A stretch of 32,872 nucleotides of DNA from Streptomyces sp. NRRL F-4489. Lineage in GTDB: Bacteria > Actinomycetota > Actinomycetes > Streptomycetales > Streptomycetaceae. Below, piece after piece: positions 1 through 8,707 of this stretch; within the stretch, counting starts at the first letter, position 1, and every line of letters begins with the position of its first letter. The DNA lies in the NCBI RefSeq assembly GCF_001509485.1, contig NZ_LLZI01000269.1, positions 1-32,872 on the forward strand. The letters run 5' to 3'. Both the position numbers and the translations under genes were made by a program. The notes beneath the pieces were generated by a model that saw only the letters and a list, made by a program, of their open reading frames with translations, made no database searches and was not told the origin of the DNA.

Positions 1-220
1 GGGACGGCGGCCGGGGGCCGGGCGGGGGCGCACGGGGAGCGGCGGCGGGACGGGTGGTTGCCGGTGTGCGCGGTGCGGTGGCCGGGCGCGGCGGGCCGGG
101 GCGGGAGGGTGGCACCCGCGCCGCCGCGCCGCCGCGCCCGTACGCACCGCGGAGCGCCCCGCGGCCGGGGTGCCGGCCGCCGGAGGGCGCTCGCGCGGAG
201 GACCGGGCGGCCCCGGACCT
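1..220. other. left edge, no gene called
   Basis: This stretch is very GC-rich and open in several frames. I found no frame with recognisable protein content, a convincing ribosome binding site and a defined end. The minus strand could carry the beginning of a gene that runs off the left edge, but nothing in it resembles a known domain. Confidence 0.4.
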
Positions 221-261
221 GTCGTCGAACTCCCGCCGTCCGGGCGCGGGAGTTCGACGAC
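221..261 (-). terminator. intrinsic terminator of the small membrane protein gene
   Basis: Perfect inverted repeat with 16-bp arms at 221-236 and 246-261 and a 9-base loop. It begins 5 bases beyond the stop codon of the minus-strand gene ending at 267. There is no clear U-tract, which is usual for actinobacterial hairpin terminators. The perfect arms and position make a terminator the best reading. Confidence 0.85.
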
Positions 262-266
262 CGGCC

Positions 267-575
267 CTAGACCGCCATCCCGTACACGATGGTGAAGAGC
301 GTGCCCAGGGACCCGATGATGAAGACGCCGGTCAGACCGGCCACGATCAGGCCCTTGCCCTGCTCGGCGCTGAAGGTGTCGCGGAGCGCGGTGGCGCCGA
401 TGCGCTGCTTGGCGGCGCCCCAGATGGCGATGCCGAGGCAGAGGATGATCGCCACCGCCATGATCACTTCGACCATCACACGGGCCTCGTGGCCCAGGCT
501 GCCGAACGGTCCCCAGTCCGGGGCGATTCCGCCGATGATGGTGGTGATGTCGCCCTTTTCGGCCGCAATGAACAT
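267..575 (-). CDS. small two-helix integral membrane protein, VirB2/TrbC-like in shape
   Basis: Protein of 102 residues beginning MFIAAEKGD. It has a short N-terminal stretch, a first hydrophobic helix at about residues 34-54 (VEVIMAVAIILCLGIAIWGA), a polar loop containing KQR and EQGKG, and a second hydrophobic helix at about 76-100. Small paired-helix proteins of this size are typical of VirB2/TrbC pilin-like subunits and of membrane subunits in actinobacterial conjugation-like loci, but no diagnostic motif proves it. The open frame extends upstream to 914, but that part is low-complexity antisense sequence, so I chose the ATG at 575. It is divergent from a hydrolase that combines transglycosylase and NlpC/P60 domains, the sort of wall-opening enzyme found beside such systems. 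The gene ends directly before a strong terminator. Confidence 0.7.
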   Translation of the reverse strand: MFIAAEKGDITTIIGGIAPDWGPFGSLGHEARVMVEVIMAVAIILCLGIAIWGAAKQRIGATALRDTFSAEQGKGLIVAGLTGVFIIGSLGTLFTIVYGMAV

Positions 576-973
576 GTGTGAACTCACCGCCCCATTATGG
601 GTAGTTGCCGGGCCGCGCCGGACGGCGCGGTCGGTCTCCATCTTCGCCGACAAAGCAGCCGCCGGCTGCCGACTCGGCGGCTTTCCGTGCGGCTTTCCGC
701 GGCGGATCCGGTGCCCGTGCCGGGTGCGCGGCGCCGTCCGCCGCCCGCCGGACCCCTTTGTCTCACCGTGTGTATCACGGGCGATAACGCTGAGCAATGA
801 CTTCCAGGGCGGTGCGGGGCGGCCCGGGCGGGGATGTGACGGGAATCGCACACCGTTCGACGCGCCCCCTGCGCCGCCCCCTGCGCCGCCCCGTGCGCCG
901 CGGTGCGGCGGCACCGCGCGCGGAGGCCGGAGAATGGGCTGTGAACCGCGCCTGAATAGGGGAGGGTTGGGGG
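576..973. promoter_or_regulatory. divergent intergenic region with 12-bp repeats
   Basis: This gap of nearly 400 bases must hold promoters for both flanking genes. A three-copy 12-bp tandem repeat (unit GCCCCCTGCGCC, last copy with one change) lies at 864-899. A relatively AT-rich patch at about 768-800 could hold promoter elements, but I could not assign a confident -35/-10 pair on either strand. No protein-coding potential is evident. Confidence 0.45.
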
Positions 974-1978
974 GTGCGGAAATTCTGGGTGGCCACCGGG
1001 CTCGGCGCGGGGCTGATGCTCTGTCTGGTCGGGCTGCTGGTGATCGGTACGTACGGAGCGGCGGCGGGCCTGGCCGGGACGGCCGGCCGGGCGGTCGGGC
1101 TGGCCAAGGGCGCGGTGCCGGCCGCGTACCAGCCGCTGGTGCAGAAGTGGGGCACGCTCTGCCCGGAGATCAGCCCGGCGCTGCTGGCGGCCCAGCTCTA
1201 CCAGGAGAGCGGCTGGAACGCCCGGGCCCAGAGCCCGGCCGACGCGCGCGGGATCGCGCAGTTCATCCCGGGGACGTGGGCCACCCACGGCGTCGACGGC
1301 AACGGCGACGGCAAGAAGGACATCTGGGACCCGGAGGACGCCATTCCGTCGGCCGCCTCGTACGACTGCGAGCTGGCCCGCTATGTGAAGGACGCGCCGG
1401 GCGACGCCACCGCCAACATGCTCGCGGCGTACAACGCGGGCGCGTACCGCGTCATCCAATACCACGGCGTGCCCCCGTACCGCGAGACGCAGAATTACGT
1501 CAAGACCATCACCACGCTCGCCAAGAGCTTCGCCGCGCCGGCCGGGCCGGTCGCGCCCTCCCGGCAGGCCGCCGCGGCCATCTACTACGCCCAGGAGAAG
1601 CTCGGTACGCCGTATCTGTGGGGCGGCAACGGCACGCCCGACCAGGGCGGCCGGTTCGACTGCTCCGGGCTGACCAAGGCCGCGTACCACTCGGTGGGCA
1701 TCGAGCTGCCCCGGGTCGCCAACGACCAGTGGAACGCCGGCCCGCACCCGAAGCGGAACGAACTCCTCCCGGGCGATCTGGTGTTCTTCGCGTACGACCT
1801 GAACGACCCGCGCTCCATCCACCACGTCGGGATCTACGTGGGCGGCGGGTACATGATCAACGCGCCCTACACGGGGGCGGTGATCCGGTTCGACAAGATC
1901 GACACACCGGACTACATCGGCGCCACCCGCGTGACGTCCGATGGCGCGAAAGCGCTCCCGGCCGGGAACGGCGGGTGA
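974..1978 (+). CDS. bifunctional lytic transglycosylase / C40 (NlpC/P60) peptidase
   Basis: Membrane-anchored or secreted peptidoglycan hydrolase of 334 residues. Residues about 5-28 form a signal-anchor helix. An SLT lytic transglycosylase domain follows (about 55-185), with the catalytic glutamate E78 in YQESGWNARA and the later AYNAG motif. A dockerin-like acidic loop, DGNGDGKKDIWD (108-119), may bind calcium. The C-terminal NlpC/P60 domain (about 196-320) has its nucleophile C230 in FDCSGL and the base H284 in HHVGIYVG. The third catalytic position is probably N296 (MINAP). The GTG start has GGAGGG at 961-966. The domain combination is that of VirB1-like wall-remodelling enzymes in Gram-positive conjugation systems, so a role with the divergent membrane protein is plausible but inferred. 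Confidence 0.9.
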   Translation: MRKFWVATGLGAGLMLCLVGLLVIGTYGAAAGLAGTAGRAVGLAKGAVPAAYQPLVQKWGTLCPEISPALLAAQLYQESGWNARAQSPADARGIAQFIPGTWATHGVDGNGDGKKDIWDPEDAIPSAASYDCELARYVKDAPGDATANMLAAYNAGAYRVIQYHGVPPYRETQNYVKTITTLAKSFAAPAGPVAPSRQAAAAIYYAQEKLGTPYLWGGNGTPDQGGRFDCSGLTKAAYHSVGIELPRVANDQWNAGPHPKRNELLPGDLVFFAYDLNDPRSIHHVGIYVGGGYMINAPYTGAVIRFDKIDTPDYIGATRVTSDGAKALPAGNGG

Positions 1979-2181
1979 ACATAGGTCCTGAACTGCGAGG
2001 ACGTGTCAAGCTTCGATAACGTCCTGGTGATCATCCCGTGGAAAGTGGAACGCCGGGGGCGGGCCGCGCGTTTTCCTGGCGTGGGGACACGGCAGCACGC
2101 TTGACGACCACACGGATCGGCAACGGGGGCAGGCAGCACACAACGGCGCTCGCGCGCGCGGAAGACAAGGGGCCACCGCAG

Positions 2182-2940
2182 ATGGCTGGACTCGCACTCG
2201 AGGGGCCGAACCCCGACGTCGACGTGCTCGACGGCATCAACGGCCTCGCGAAGGACGCCCCGCGGTGGGTGAACCACGCGATGGAGTTCATCGGTGAGTA
2301 CGGCCTGATCGCCGCCCTCGCGGTGCTGTGCCTGATCGCCTGGTGGTCCGCCCGCCGGCGGCCGGACGCCCCGGCCGCGGTCGCCGGGGTGGTGTGGGCG
2401 CCGCTGGCCGCCGGGCTGGCGCTGCTGGCCAACATCCCGATCCGCGGCTTCGTCGAGCGGCCGCGGCCGTTCAAGGACCACGCCGGGCTGGCGGTGCTGA
2501 TCCCCGGCAAGAGCGACTTCTCGTTCGTCAGCGACCACGCCACGCTCACCATGGCCGTCGGCGTCGGCCTGTTCATCGCGCACCGCCGCTACGGCCTGAT
2601 CGGGATCGGACTGGCGCTGCTGGAGGGCTTCTGCCGGGTCTACATGGGCGTCCACTACCCGACCGATGTGATCGGCGGATTCGCCCTGGGGACGGCGGTG
2701 GCGCTGCTGCTGGCGCCGCTCGCGCAGGCGGCGCTGGGGCCGATGGCGGCGGCGGTCGGCCGGTCCCCGGTGCGGTGGCTGGTGCGGGCCCGGGGCGGTA
2801 CGGCGGAGAGCGGCCCGGAGCGCGCTGTCGACAACCGCCTGGAGCACAACCCGGAGCACGGCCTGGAGCACGGCCCGGTGGTGGCCGCCGAGCCGGCGCC
2901 GCGTCACCACCACGACCGCGACAAGGACCTGGCGGCCTGA
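2182..2940 (+). CDS. PAP2-family membrane phosphatase
   Basis: Integral membrane phosphatase of 252 residues, probably acting on undecaprenyl pyrophosphate or another lipid phosphate. The three phosphatase signature segments are visible: RGFVERPRP at 88-96, SFVSDHAT at 114-121 (H119), and CRVYMGVHYPTD at 151-162 (R152, nucleophile H158, D162). Several hydrophobic helices surround them (about 40-58, 66-86, 122-150, 163-185). The C-terminus is a hydrophilic His-rich tail containing a short repeat (LEHNPEHGLEHGP). The frame is open from 2038, but homology begins only near the ATG at 2182, so I used that start. Its Shine-Dalgarno (AAGG about 11 bases upstream) is weak. Substrate cannot be told from sequence. 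Confidence 0.85.
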   Translation: MAGLALEGPNPDVDVLDGINGLAKDAPRWVNHAMEFIGEYGLIAALAVLCLIAWWSARRRPDAPAAVAGVVWAPLAAGLALLANIPIRGFVERPRPFKDHAGLAVLIPGKSDFSFVSDHATLTMAVGVGLFIAHRRYGLIGIGLALLEGFCRVYMGVHYPTDVIGGFALGTAVALLLAPLAQAALGPMAAAVGRSPVRWLVRARGGTAESGPERAVDNRLEHNPEHGLEHGPVVAAEPAPRHHHDRDKDLAA

Positions 2941-2963
2941 CAGCCCCGGACGCGGCCCGATGG

Positions 2964-2988
2964 CCCGGCCCCCGCCGCGGGGGACCGG
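2964..2988. terminator. bidirectional terminator between PAP2 and FAD oxidoreductase genes
   Basis: A GC stem (CCCGG outer and CCCCC inner, pairing with GGGGG and CCGGG with a one-base bulge) lies between two convergent genes. It could terminate transcription from both sides. The loop is small and there is no U-tract. Confidence 0.55.
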
Positions 2989-3019
2989 GTCATCGGCGTA
3001 GTCGGGGGCCCGCCCCGCC

Positions 3020-4606
3020 TCAGAGCGCCTGGGGGAAGGTGCTGAACAGCCGCTGCGGGTCGTAGCTCCGCTTGACCGCGTCCAGGCGCGCGGCGGCCGC
3101 CCCGTAGTACGCCGACTTCCAGTCGGTCAGCGCGGCGTCGGTGTAGTTCTGGTACGCCGCGCCCGAGGAGTGGCGGCGCAGCGCGCCGTGGCAGGCGTCC
3201 AGCCACGCGGTGCCGGCCGCGCCGGAGCCGCCGGCCGGCCAGGACGCCAGGTACTGCGCGAGGAAGCGGGACCGGCGGTGGACGAACGCCGTGGCGCCGG
3301 CGCCCACCCGGTTGACGGCCCCGCCCAGCGCGGTCAGCGCGACGTTCCCGGCGACGCCCTTGCGGCCGCCGGCCTCGATCTGCGCCAGCAGGGTCTGCAC
3401 ACCGGCCGCGGACAGCGAGCGGTCGAAGAAGTGCGAGCGGGCCGCGTACGTCTCCCGGCCCAGCTTCCCGGACCCGGTGTGGCCGGGCAGCGTGCCCGGC
3501 ATATGGCACTGCGCGCCGGCCTTCGACGAGCAGCCCGCGTACGCCTCCATGGCGTCCAGGTAGCCGCTCGGGGTGAGGGTGACGCGGGTGGCCGGGCCGG
3601 GGCCGCCGGGCCGGTCGGCGAGCCGGTCGACGGCGTTCTGGAGGTCGCGGTAGCCGCCCAGCGAGAACGCCGCGACGGAGACCGCCGGGGTGGCGCCGGG
3701 CCGGGCGTCGACGTGCGCGGTGGACCATATCTCGTCCGGCTGGTCCGGGCCCCAGGTCTGCCAGGAGCTCAGCACCGCCGCCGCCTTCGACCACGGCCAG
3801 GACATGTAGGCCCGCACCGCGCGGGGCGCCGGGTGGGTGCGGAAGCGGAGTTCGGTGACCACGCCGAAGTTGCCGTTGCCGGCGCCGCGCAGCGCCCAGA
3901 AGAGGTCGGGGTGGTGGCCGGCGTCGCAGTCCACGGTCTTCCCGTCGGCCGTGACGACGGTCGCGCCGACCAGGCTGTCGCAGGTCAGCCCGTACGCCCG
4001 GGAGACCACGCCGTGGCCGCCGCCGAGGGTCAGGCCGGATATCCCGACCGTGGGGCAGGACCCGCCGGGGACCGTCACGCCGTGCGCGGCCAGGCCCCGG
4101 TAGACGTCGATGAGTTTGGCGCCGGCGCCGATCCGGGCGATACCGCCGGACGGCGCGCCGACGGAGGCGAGCGCGGAGACGTCGATGACCAGCTTGCCGT
4201 TCCCGCTGGAGAAGCCGGCGTACGAGTGGCCGCCGCTGCGGATGGCGACCGGGGCGGCGTAGCGGCGGGCGAAGGCCAGGCACTCGGCGATGTCGCCGGG
4301 GTGCCGGACGTAGGCGACGGCGGACGGTTTCAGGCCGTCGAAGCGGGTGTTGTAGAGGCGGCGGGCGGCGGCGTAGGCGGCGTCGGAGGGGCGTATCAGC
4401 TCACCGTCCAGGCCCTTGCCGAGCGCGCTCCAGGCGGCCTGGCCGGCCGGGCTCTTGGCGGCGGCCGCGGCGGTCATCGCGCCGGCCGGGCCGGAGGCGG
4501 AGGCGGCGCCGGTGCCCGCCGCCGGGCCGCCGTCGCAGCCGGTGGTCCAGGCGAGAGAGGTGGCCGCGAGTGTGCCGCCGGCCGTCAGGAGTGTGCGCCG
4601 CTTCAC
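3020..4606 (-). CDS. secreted FAD-dependent oxidoreductase, berberine-bridge type
   Basis: Flavoprotein oxidase of about 528 residues. The N-terminus (KRRTLLTAGG, then a hydrophobic stretch and TTGC at 21-24) looks like a twin-arginine signal with a weak lipobox. An FAD_binding_4 (PCMH) domain spans about 95-270. H127 in RSGGHSYAGFS is the expected 8-alpha-histidyl FAD attachment site. C184 in GGSCPTVGISG is at the position of the second, 6-S-cysteinyl link, so FAD is probably bicovalently bound. The C-terminal BBE domain ends with YQNYTD and a YDPQRLF segment. Relatives oxidise sugars, alcohols or alkaloid-like substrates, so the substrate here is unknown. I chose the GTG at 4606, just before the twin-arginine region, with AAGGGGG upstream. 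The frame is open further upstream, but that extension has no signal-like character. Confidence 0.88.
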   Translation of the reverse strand: MKRRTLLTAGGTLAATSLAWTTGCDGGPAAGTGAASASGPAGAMTAAAAAKSPAGQAAWSALGKGLDGELIRPSDAAYAAARRLYNTRFDGLKPSAVAYVRHPGDIAECLAFARRYAAPVAIRSGGHSYAGFSSGNGKLVIDVSALASVGAPSGGIARIGAGAKLIDVYRGLAAHGVTVPGGSCPTVGISGLTLGGGHGVVSRAYGLTCDSLVGATVVTADGKTVDCDAGHHPDLFWALRGAGNGNFGVVTELRFRTHPAPRAVRAYMSWPWSKAAAVLSSWQTWGPDQPDEIWSTAHVDARPGATPAVSVAAFSLGGYRDLQNAVDRLADRPGGPGPATRVTLTPSGYLDAMEAYAGCSSKAGAQCHMPGTLPGHTGSGKLGRETYAARSHFFDRSLSAAGVQTLLAQIEAGGRKGVAGNVALTALGGAVNRVGAGATAFVHRRSRFLAQYLASWPAGGSGAAGTAWLDACHGALRRHSSGAAYQNYTDAALTDWKSAYYGAAAARLDAVKRSYDPQRLFSTFPQAL

Positions 4607-4749
4607 TGGGATGAATCCCCCTTGGTTGTCGTACGGTCCGTCCCCCGGGCCGCCCGGTACCGCGGGGAAGTCCGTTGCCGCGCGGTGCTGTTGTGGCCCT
4701 GCCTCTCCAGATGCGGCGCGGGGGCCCGCGGGTTCCCGAACGGACCGCG

Positions 4750-4950
4750 TCATTCCACGGGGCGCTCCGCGGCGGGACCCGAAGCGGCGTCAGAACCGGC
4801 CACCCCTACGCCGGCCAGATGGCGCTCGGCGTCGGCGCGCGCCTGCGAGCGCGCCCGGCGGGCCATCCCGGTCCAGCCGCAGTCGCAGCGGGCCAGACAG
4901 AACGAACCACGCTCGGTGGTGAAGGTGCGGTGCGCGTCGTTTTCGGCCAC
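4750..4950 (-). CDS. small Cys-containing conserved protein
   Basis: A 66-residue protein with a GTG start and an unfamiliar fold. The central segment RGSFCLARCDCGWTG has three cysteines (C-x3-C-x-C) and a histidine follows about 20 residues later, so a small metal-binding site is possible. The rest is Ala/Arg-rich. I remember similar short proteins in other Streptomyces, but I cannot name a family. It is co-oriented with the FAD oxidoreductase, 143 bases upstream of it. The Shine-Dalgarno is poor. Confidence 0.6.
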   Translation of the reverse strand: MAENDAHRTFTTERGSFCLARCDCGWTGMARRARSQARADAERHLAGVGVAGSDAASGPAAERPVE

Positions 4951-5120
4951 CCGCTCACGCTACGCGGCCCAGGTGGCGTTGCGTGACGAGGCCCCGGAAC
5001 GGTCGTTGAACGGATCGGTCGACGCCCACCGGACGAGCCGGCGGCGGGACGTCCGACCGTCCCGAGCGGACCGGCCGGCCCAGGCGGTCCCGAGCACAGC
5101 GGCCGAGGGGGCTCGTACGC

Positions 5121-5981
5121 ATGGTGGTGCAGGACAGGCGAGGCGGCGCGGTCGCCGCGGCCGTGGCGTGCGGGACGGGGCTGATGGCCGGGCTGCTGGC
5201 GACGGGCTGCTCACCGGACGGCGCGGCCGCGGACGACCAGGCGGCGCCCCGGCGGGCGGCGGCCGCGGTGGAGCTGCGGCGCTGCGCCGACGCGCTGGTG
5301 CGGGCCGGCACCGCCAAGGTGCGGACGGCGATGGAGACGGTCAGCGGCGGGACGCGGGTGGCGATCCGGGGCGCCGGCGGCTACGACTTCGCGGCCGGCA
5401 CCGGGCAGCTGCGGGTGGTGCTGCCGGACCTCGCGGGCAAGCCCAGCGGCGGCCATCAGCCGATCACCGAGATCCTGGCGCCCGGTGCGCTGTTCATGAA
5501 GAACCGCGGGGCCGGGGTGCCGGCCGGCAAGTGGGTGCGGGTGGACACCGCCGCGCTGCCGGACGGCAATCTCGTCACCGGCGGTGCCACCGATCCGCTG
5601 GCCGCCGCGGAACTCCTCCGCGGGGCGCGCCAGGTGACGTACCAGGGCGAGGAGCGGCTGCGCGGGGTGGTGGTGCGGCACTACCGGGGGACGACCGATC
5701 TGGCGGTGGCGGCCGGGGCGGCGTCCGCGCGGAGCCGGCCGGCGCTGCTGGCGGCGGAAAAAGGGTTCACCACCGGGGTGGTGCCGTTCGACGCGTATCT
5801 GGACGACGCCGGGCGGCTGCGCAAGGTCCGCGAGCGGTTCCGGTTCGCCAACGGGCGGCCGAAGGGGGCGTCGGTGACGTCCACGACCGAGCTGTACGGG
5901 TTCGGGGTGCCGGTGGCGGTGCGGCTGCCGGAGCGGGACGCCATCTATACGGGGAAGATCGCCTCGGCGCCGCCCTCGTAG
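5121..5981 (+). CDS. secreted lipoprotein, LppX/LprG-like in outline
   Basis: Lipoprotein of 286 residues. The signal sequence ends in a good lipobox, LLATGC (25-30), so the mature protein should be anchored through C30 to the outer face of the membrane. The rest is a beta-rich domain (TAKVRTAMETVSGG, then VRHYRGTTDL, then VRERFRF) laid out like actinobacterial LppX/LprA/LprG lipoproteins, which bind lipids in a hydrophobic cavity. The assignment rests on general pattern, not on a diagnostic motif. The ATG has GAGGGG at 5105-5110. It stands alone between a minus-strand gene and a short plus-strand gene. Confidence 0.8.
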   Translation: MVVQDRRGGAVAAAVACGTGLMAGLLATGCSPDGAAADDQAAPRRAAAAVELRRCADALVRAGTAKVRTAMETVSGGTRVAIRGAGGYDFAAGTGQLRVVLPDLAGKPSGGHQPITEILAPGALFMKNRGAGVPAGKWVRVDTAALPDGNLVTGGATDPLAAAELLRGARQVTYQGEERLRGVVVRHYRGTTDLAVAAGAASARSRPALLAAEKGFTTGVVPFDAYLDDAGRLRKVRERFRFANGRPKGASVTSTTELYGFGVPVAVRLPERDAIYTGKIASAPPS

Positions 5982-6133
5982 GCCCGTCCCCGGAGGTCGG
6001 TCCCCGGCGGCCGGCTCCCCCCACCCCTGCCGCGGAAATGGTCCTTCCGTGCCATGTGCGGGGCGGGCGCCCGTCCCTACCCTGGCGTTAACCACGCGGC
6101 GTGGGGAGGCGCTCGGAGGAGGAGGTGTCGGAC

Positions 6134-6337
6134 GTGGCCGCCCATCGCCGGCCGACGCTCCAGGACCCGGTGGCGCTGGCCGAGATCGACCTGACCGGGG
6201 AGCTGATGATCGCGGCGGCGGCCGCGAGCGAGGAGCGGCTCAGCACGGACCGGATCGACGAACTGCTGCGCGTCGAGGCGGCGCGGGACGCGCGGCCGGA
6301 CGCGGCCGGCGGGGAGCCGGCGGCTCCGGGGGCCTGA
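6134..6337 (+). CDS. small conserved hypothetical protein
   Basis: Short acidic, helical protein of 67 residues of unknown function. The core (ALAEIDLTGELMIAAAAASE, then a helix containing RIDELLRVE) looks conserved and is followed by a disordered Ala/Pro/Gly tail. I chose the GTG at 6134 because GGAGG at 6121-6125 sits 8 bases in front. In-frame GTGs at 6125 and 6101 are worse placed against that site. A possible -10 (TACCCT) is at 6078-6083. It converges on csoR. Confidence 0.6.
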   Translation: MAAHRRPTLQDPVALAEIDLTGELMIAAAAASEERLSTDRIDELLRVEAARDARPDAAGGEPAAPGA

Positions 6338-6356
6338 CCGCGCCCGCCCGGCGGCT

Positions 6357-6761
6357 TCAGCTCCGCAGCATCCGCTCGATCGCCTTCGTCGCCTCCTGGA
6401 CCTTGGCGTCGATCGCGTCCGGCCCCTTGGCGGCCGCGTCCGCGACGCAGTGCCGCAGGTGCTCCTCCAGCAGCTGGAGGCCGAAGGACTGCAGCCCCTT
6501 GGTGCTGGCCGAGACCTGGGTGAGTATGTCGATGCAGTAGACGTCCTCCTCCAGCATCCGCTGGAGGCCGCGGATCTGGCCCTCGATCCGCCGCAGTCGC
6601 TTGATGTGCGCGTCCTTTTGCTTGGCGTAGCCGTGGCCGCCCGGCGCCGGATTCCCCGCAGCGGTATCGGTCACAGCGCCGGCCCCGGACTCGGGCCCAG
6701 GGCCGTGGCAGGCCGCGGCGGCCGCGGTGGTGCCGCTGGTGTCCGCATCCGTGGTCGTCAT
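6357..6761 (-). CDS. csoR: CsoR-family copper-sensing repressor
   Basis: DUF156/CsoR-type metal-sensing repressor of 134 residues. After a low-complexity N-terminus with one extra Cys-His pair (CHGPG), the all-helical core begins near residue 48 (KDAHIKRLRRIEGQIRGLQR). The Cu(I) ligand triad is complete: C76 in DVYCIDIL, H101 and C105 in EEHLRHC. In the family, Cu(I) binding releases the repressor from DNA. A 9-bp-arm palindrome lies 29 bases upstream of its own start, so it is probably autoregulated. No copper chaperone or copper ATPase gene is in the window, so its targets must be elsewhere. It is divergent from the DUF47-pit operon. Confidence 0.93.
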   Translation of the reverse strand: MTTTDADTSGTTAAAAACHGPGPESGAGAVTDTAAGNPAPGGHGYAKQKDAHIKRLRRIEGQIRGLQRMLEEDVYCIDILTQVSASTKGLQSFGLQLLEEHLRHCVADAAAKGPDAIDAKVQEATKAIERMLRS

Positions 6762-6789
6762 GGCCGTCTCCCGTGGTATTGAGGCGATT

Positions 6790-6812
6790 CATATACCCCC
6801 GGCGGGTATATG
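6790..6812. promoter_or_regulatory. CsoR operator
   Basis: Perfect inverted repeat CATATACCC-CCGGC-GGGTATATG (arms 6790-6798 and 6804-6812). This is the G/C-tract flanked by A/T steps recognised by CsoR proteins (TATACCC...GGGTATA type). It lies in the csoR/DUF47 divergent region, 28 bases from the csoR start. Autoregulation is the natural inference. Confidence 0.85.
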
Positions 6813-6888
6813 GTACCGAAGTTCGCGGGCGCCCGCGGTACCCCGTGCAGAGCATGCTGCCCGATGGGCGACACTGAAGGAATGCCGG

Positions 6889-6918
6889 TTAGCTGTGGCT
6901 GGATGATGCGCCTAGCAT
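6889..6918 (+). promoter_or_regulatory. possible promoter of the DUF47-pit operon
   Basis: A TTAGCT hexamer (6889-6894) and TAGCAT (6913-6918) are separated by 18 bases, about 38 bases before the GTG at 6956. I saw no clear PHO-box repeat here, unlike at pstS. Confidence 0.4.
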
Positions 6919-6955
6919 CAACTCGACCGAATCCGATGTACCCCGAGGATTTCAC

Positions 6956-7576
6956 GTGCGCTTTCGTCTGACCCCCAGGGAGACGAGCTTCTACGACATG
7001 TTCGCGGCGTCCGCCGACAACATCGTCACCGGCTCCAAACTCCTGATGGAACTGCTCGGGGCGGACACCTCCGCACGGGCCGAGATCGCCGAACGGATGC
7101 GGGCCGCGGAGCACGCGGGGGACGACGCGACCCACGCGATCTTCCACCAGCTGAACTCCTCGTTCATCACGCCGTTCGACCGCGAGGACATCTACGCCCT
7201 CGCCTCCTCGCTCGACGACATCATGGACTTCATGGAGGAGGCCGTCGATCTCGTCGTCCTCTACAAGATCGAGGAGCTGCCGAAGGGCATCGACCAGCAG
7301 ATCGAGGTGCTGGCGCGGGCGGCCGAGCTGACCGCCGAGGCGATGCCGAACCTCCGCACGATGTCCAACCTCACCGAGTACTGGATCGAGGTCAACCGCC
7401 TGGAGAACCAGGCCGACCAGATCCACCGCAAGCTGCTCGCGCACCTCTTCAACGGCAAGTACGACGCCATCGAGGTGCTCAAGCTCAAGCAGATCGTGGA
7501 CATCCTGGAGGAAGCCGCGGACGCCTTCGAGCACGTCGCCAACACGGTCGAAACCATCGCGGTCAAGGAGTCCTGA
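6956..7576 (+). CDS. DUF47 (PhoU-like) phosphate transport accessory protein
   Basis: Cytoplasmic helical protein of 206 residues of the DUF47/PhoU-like family, routinely encoded just before Pit transporters and thought to modulate them. Recognisable segments are FYDMFAASADNIV at 12-24, the acidic metal-binding helices (MRAAEHAGDDATH, then FDREDIYALASSLDDIMDF), and the C-terminal DILEEAADAFEHVANTVE. The repeated E/DxxxD patterns are typical of metal clusters in PhoU-like folds. The GTG start has a GAGGA site at 6945-6949. The pit start follows 10 bases after the stop, so the two are co-transcribed. Confidence 0.92.
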   Translation: MRFRLTPRETSFYDMFAASADNIVTGSKLLMELLGADTSARAEIAERMRAAEHAGDDATHAIFHQLNSSFITPFDREDIYALASSLDDIMDFMEEAVDLVVLYKIEELPKGIDQQIEVLARAAELTAEAMPNLRTMSNLTEYWIEVNRLENQADQIHRKLLAHLFNGKYDAIEVLKLKQIVDILEEAADAFEHVANTVETIAVKES

Positions 7577-7586
7577 GCCCTACGCC

Positions 7587-8585
<999 letters not shown>

Positions 8586-8616
8586 CGGCCGGGCGCCGGC
8601 GCGGCACGGCAGGCGA

Positions 8617-8651
8617 AAGGGCCCGTCCCCGGGTTGCGGGGGCGGGCCCTT
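8617..8651. terminator. strong bidirectional terminator between pit and pstB
   Basis: A 14-bp stem (8617-8630 with 8638-8651, one G-T wobble) and a 7-base loop. It is flanked by A residues on the left and T residues on the right, so it has a short U-tail in both directions. It separates the convergent pit and pst transcripts. Confidence 0.92.
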
Positions 8652-8707
8652 CGTCCCGTGGTGGCACCGCCATGCAGCACCCCGGGACAGCTGGGGCGGC
8701 CGGGCGG

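Noticed and set aside
2038..2181. N-terminal extension of the PAP2 phosphatase
   Set aside because: The extra residues are Arg/Gly-rich and do not resemble the family or a signal peptide.
3170..6091. A 973-codon plus-strand open frame
   Set aside because: It is antisense to the FAD oxidoreductase and out of frame with the lipoprotein; the translation is Gly/Arg/Ala-rich with no domain.
6881..6900. Possible PHO-box repeat before DUF47-pit (GGTTAGCTGTGGCTGG)
   Set aside because: Only a loose match to GTTCACC units and no 11-base periodicity, in contrast to the pstS site.
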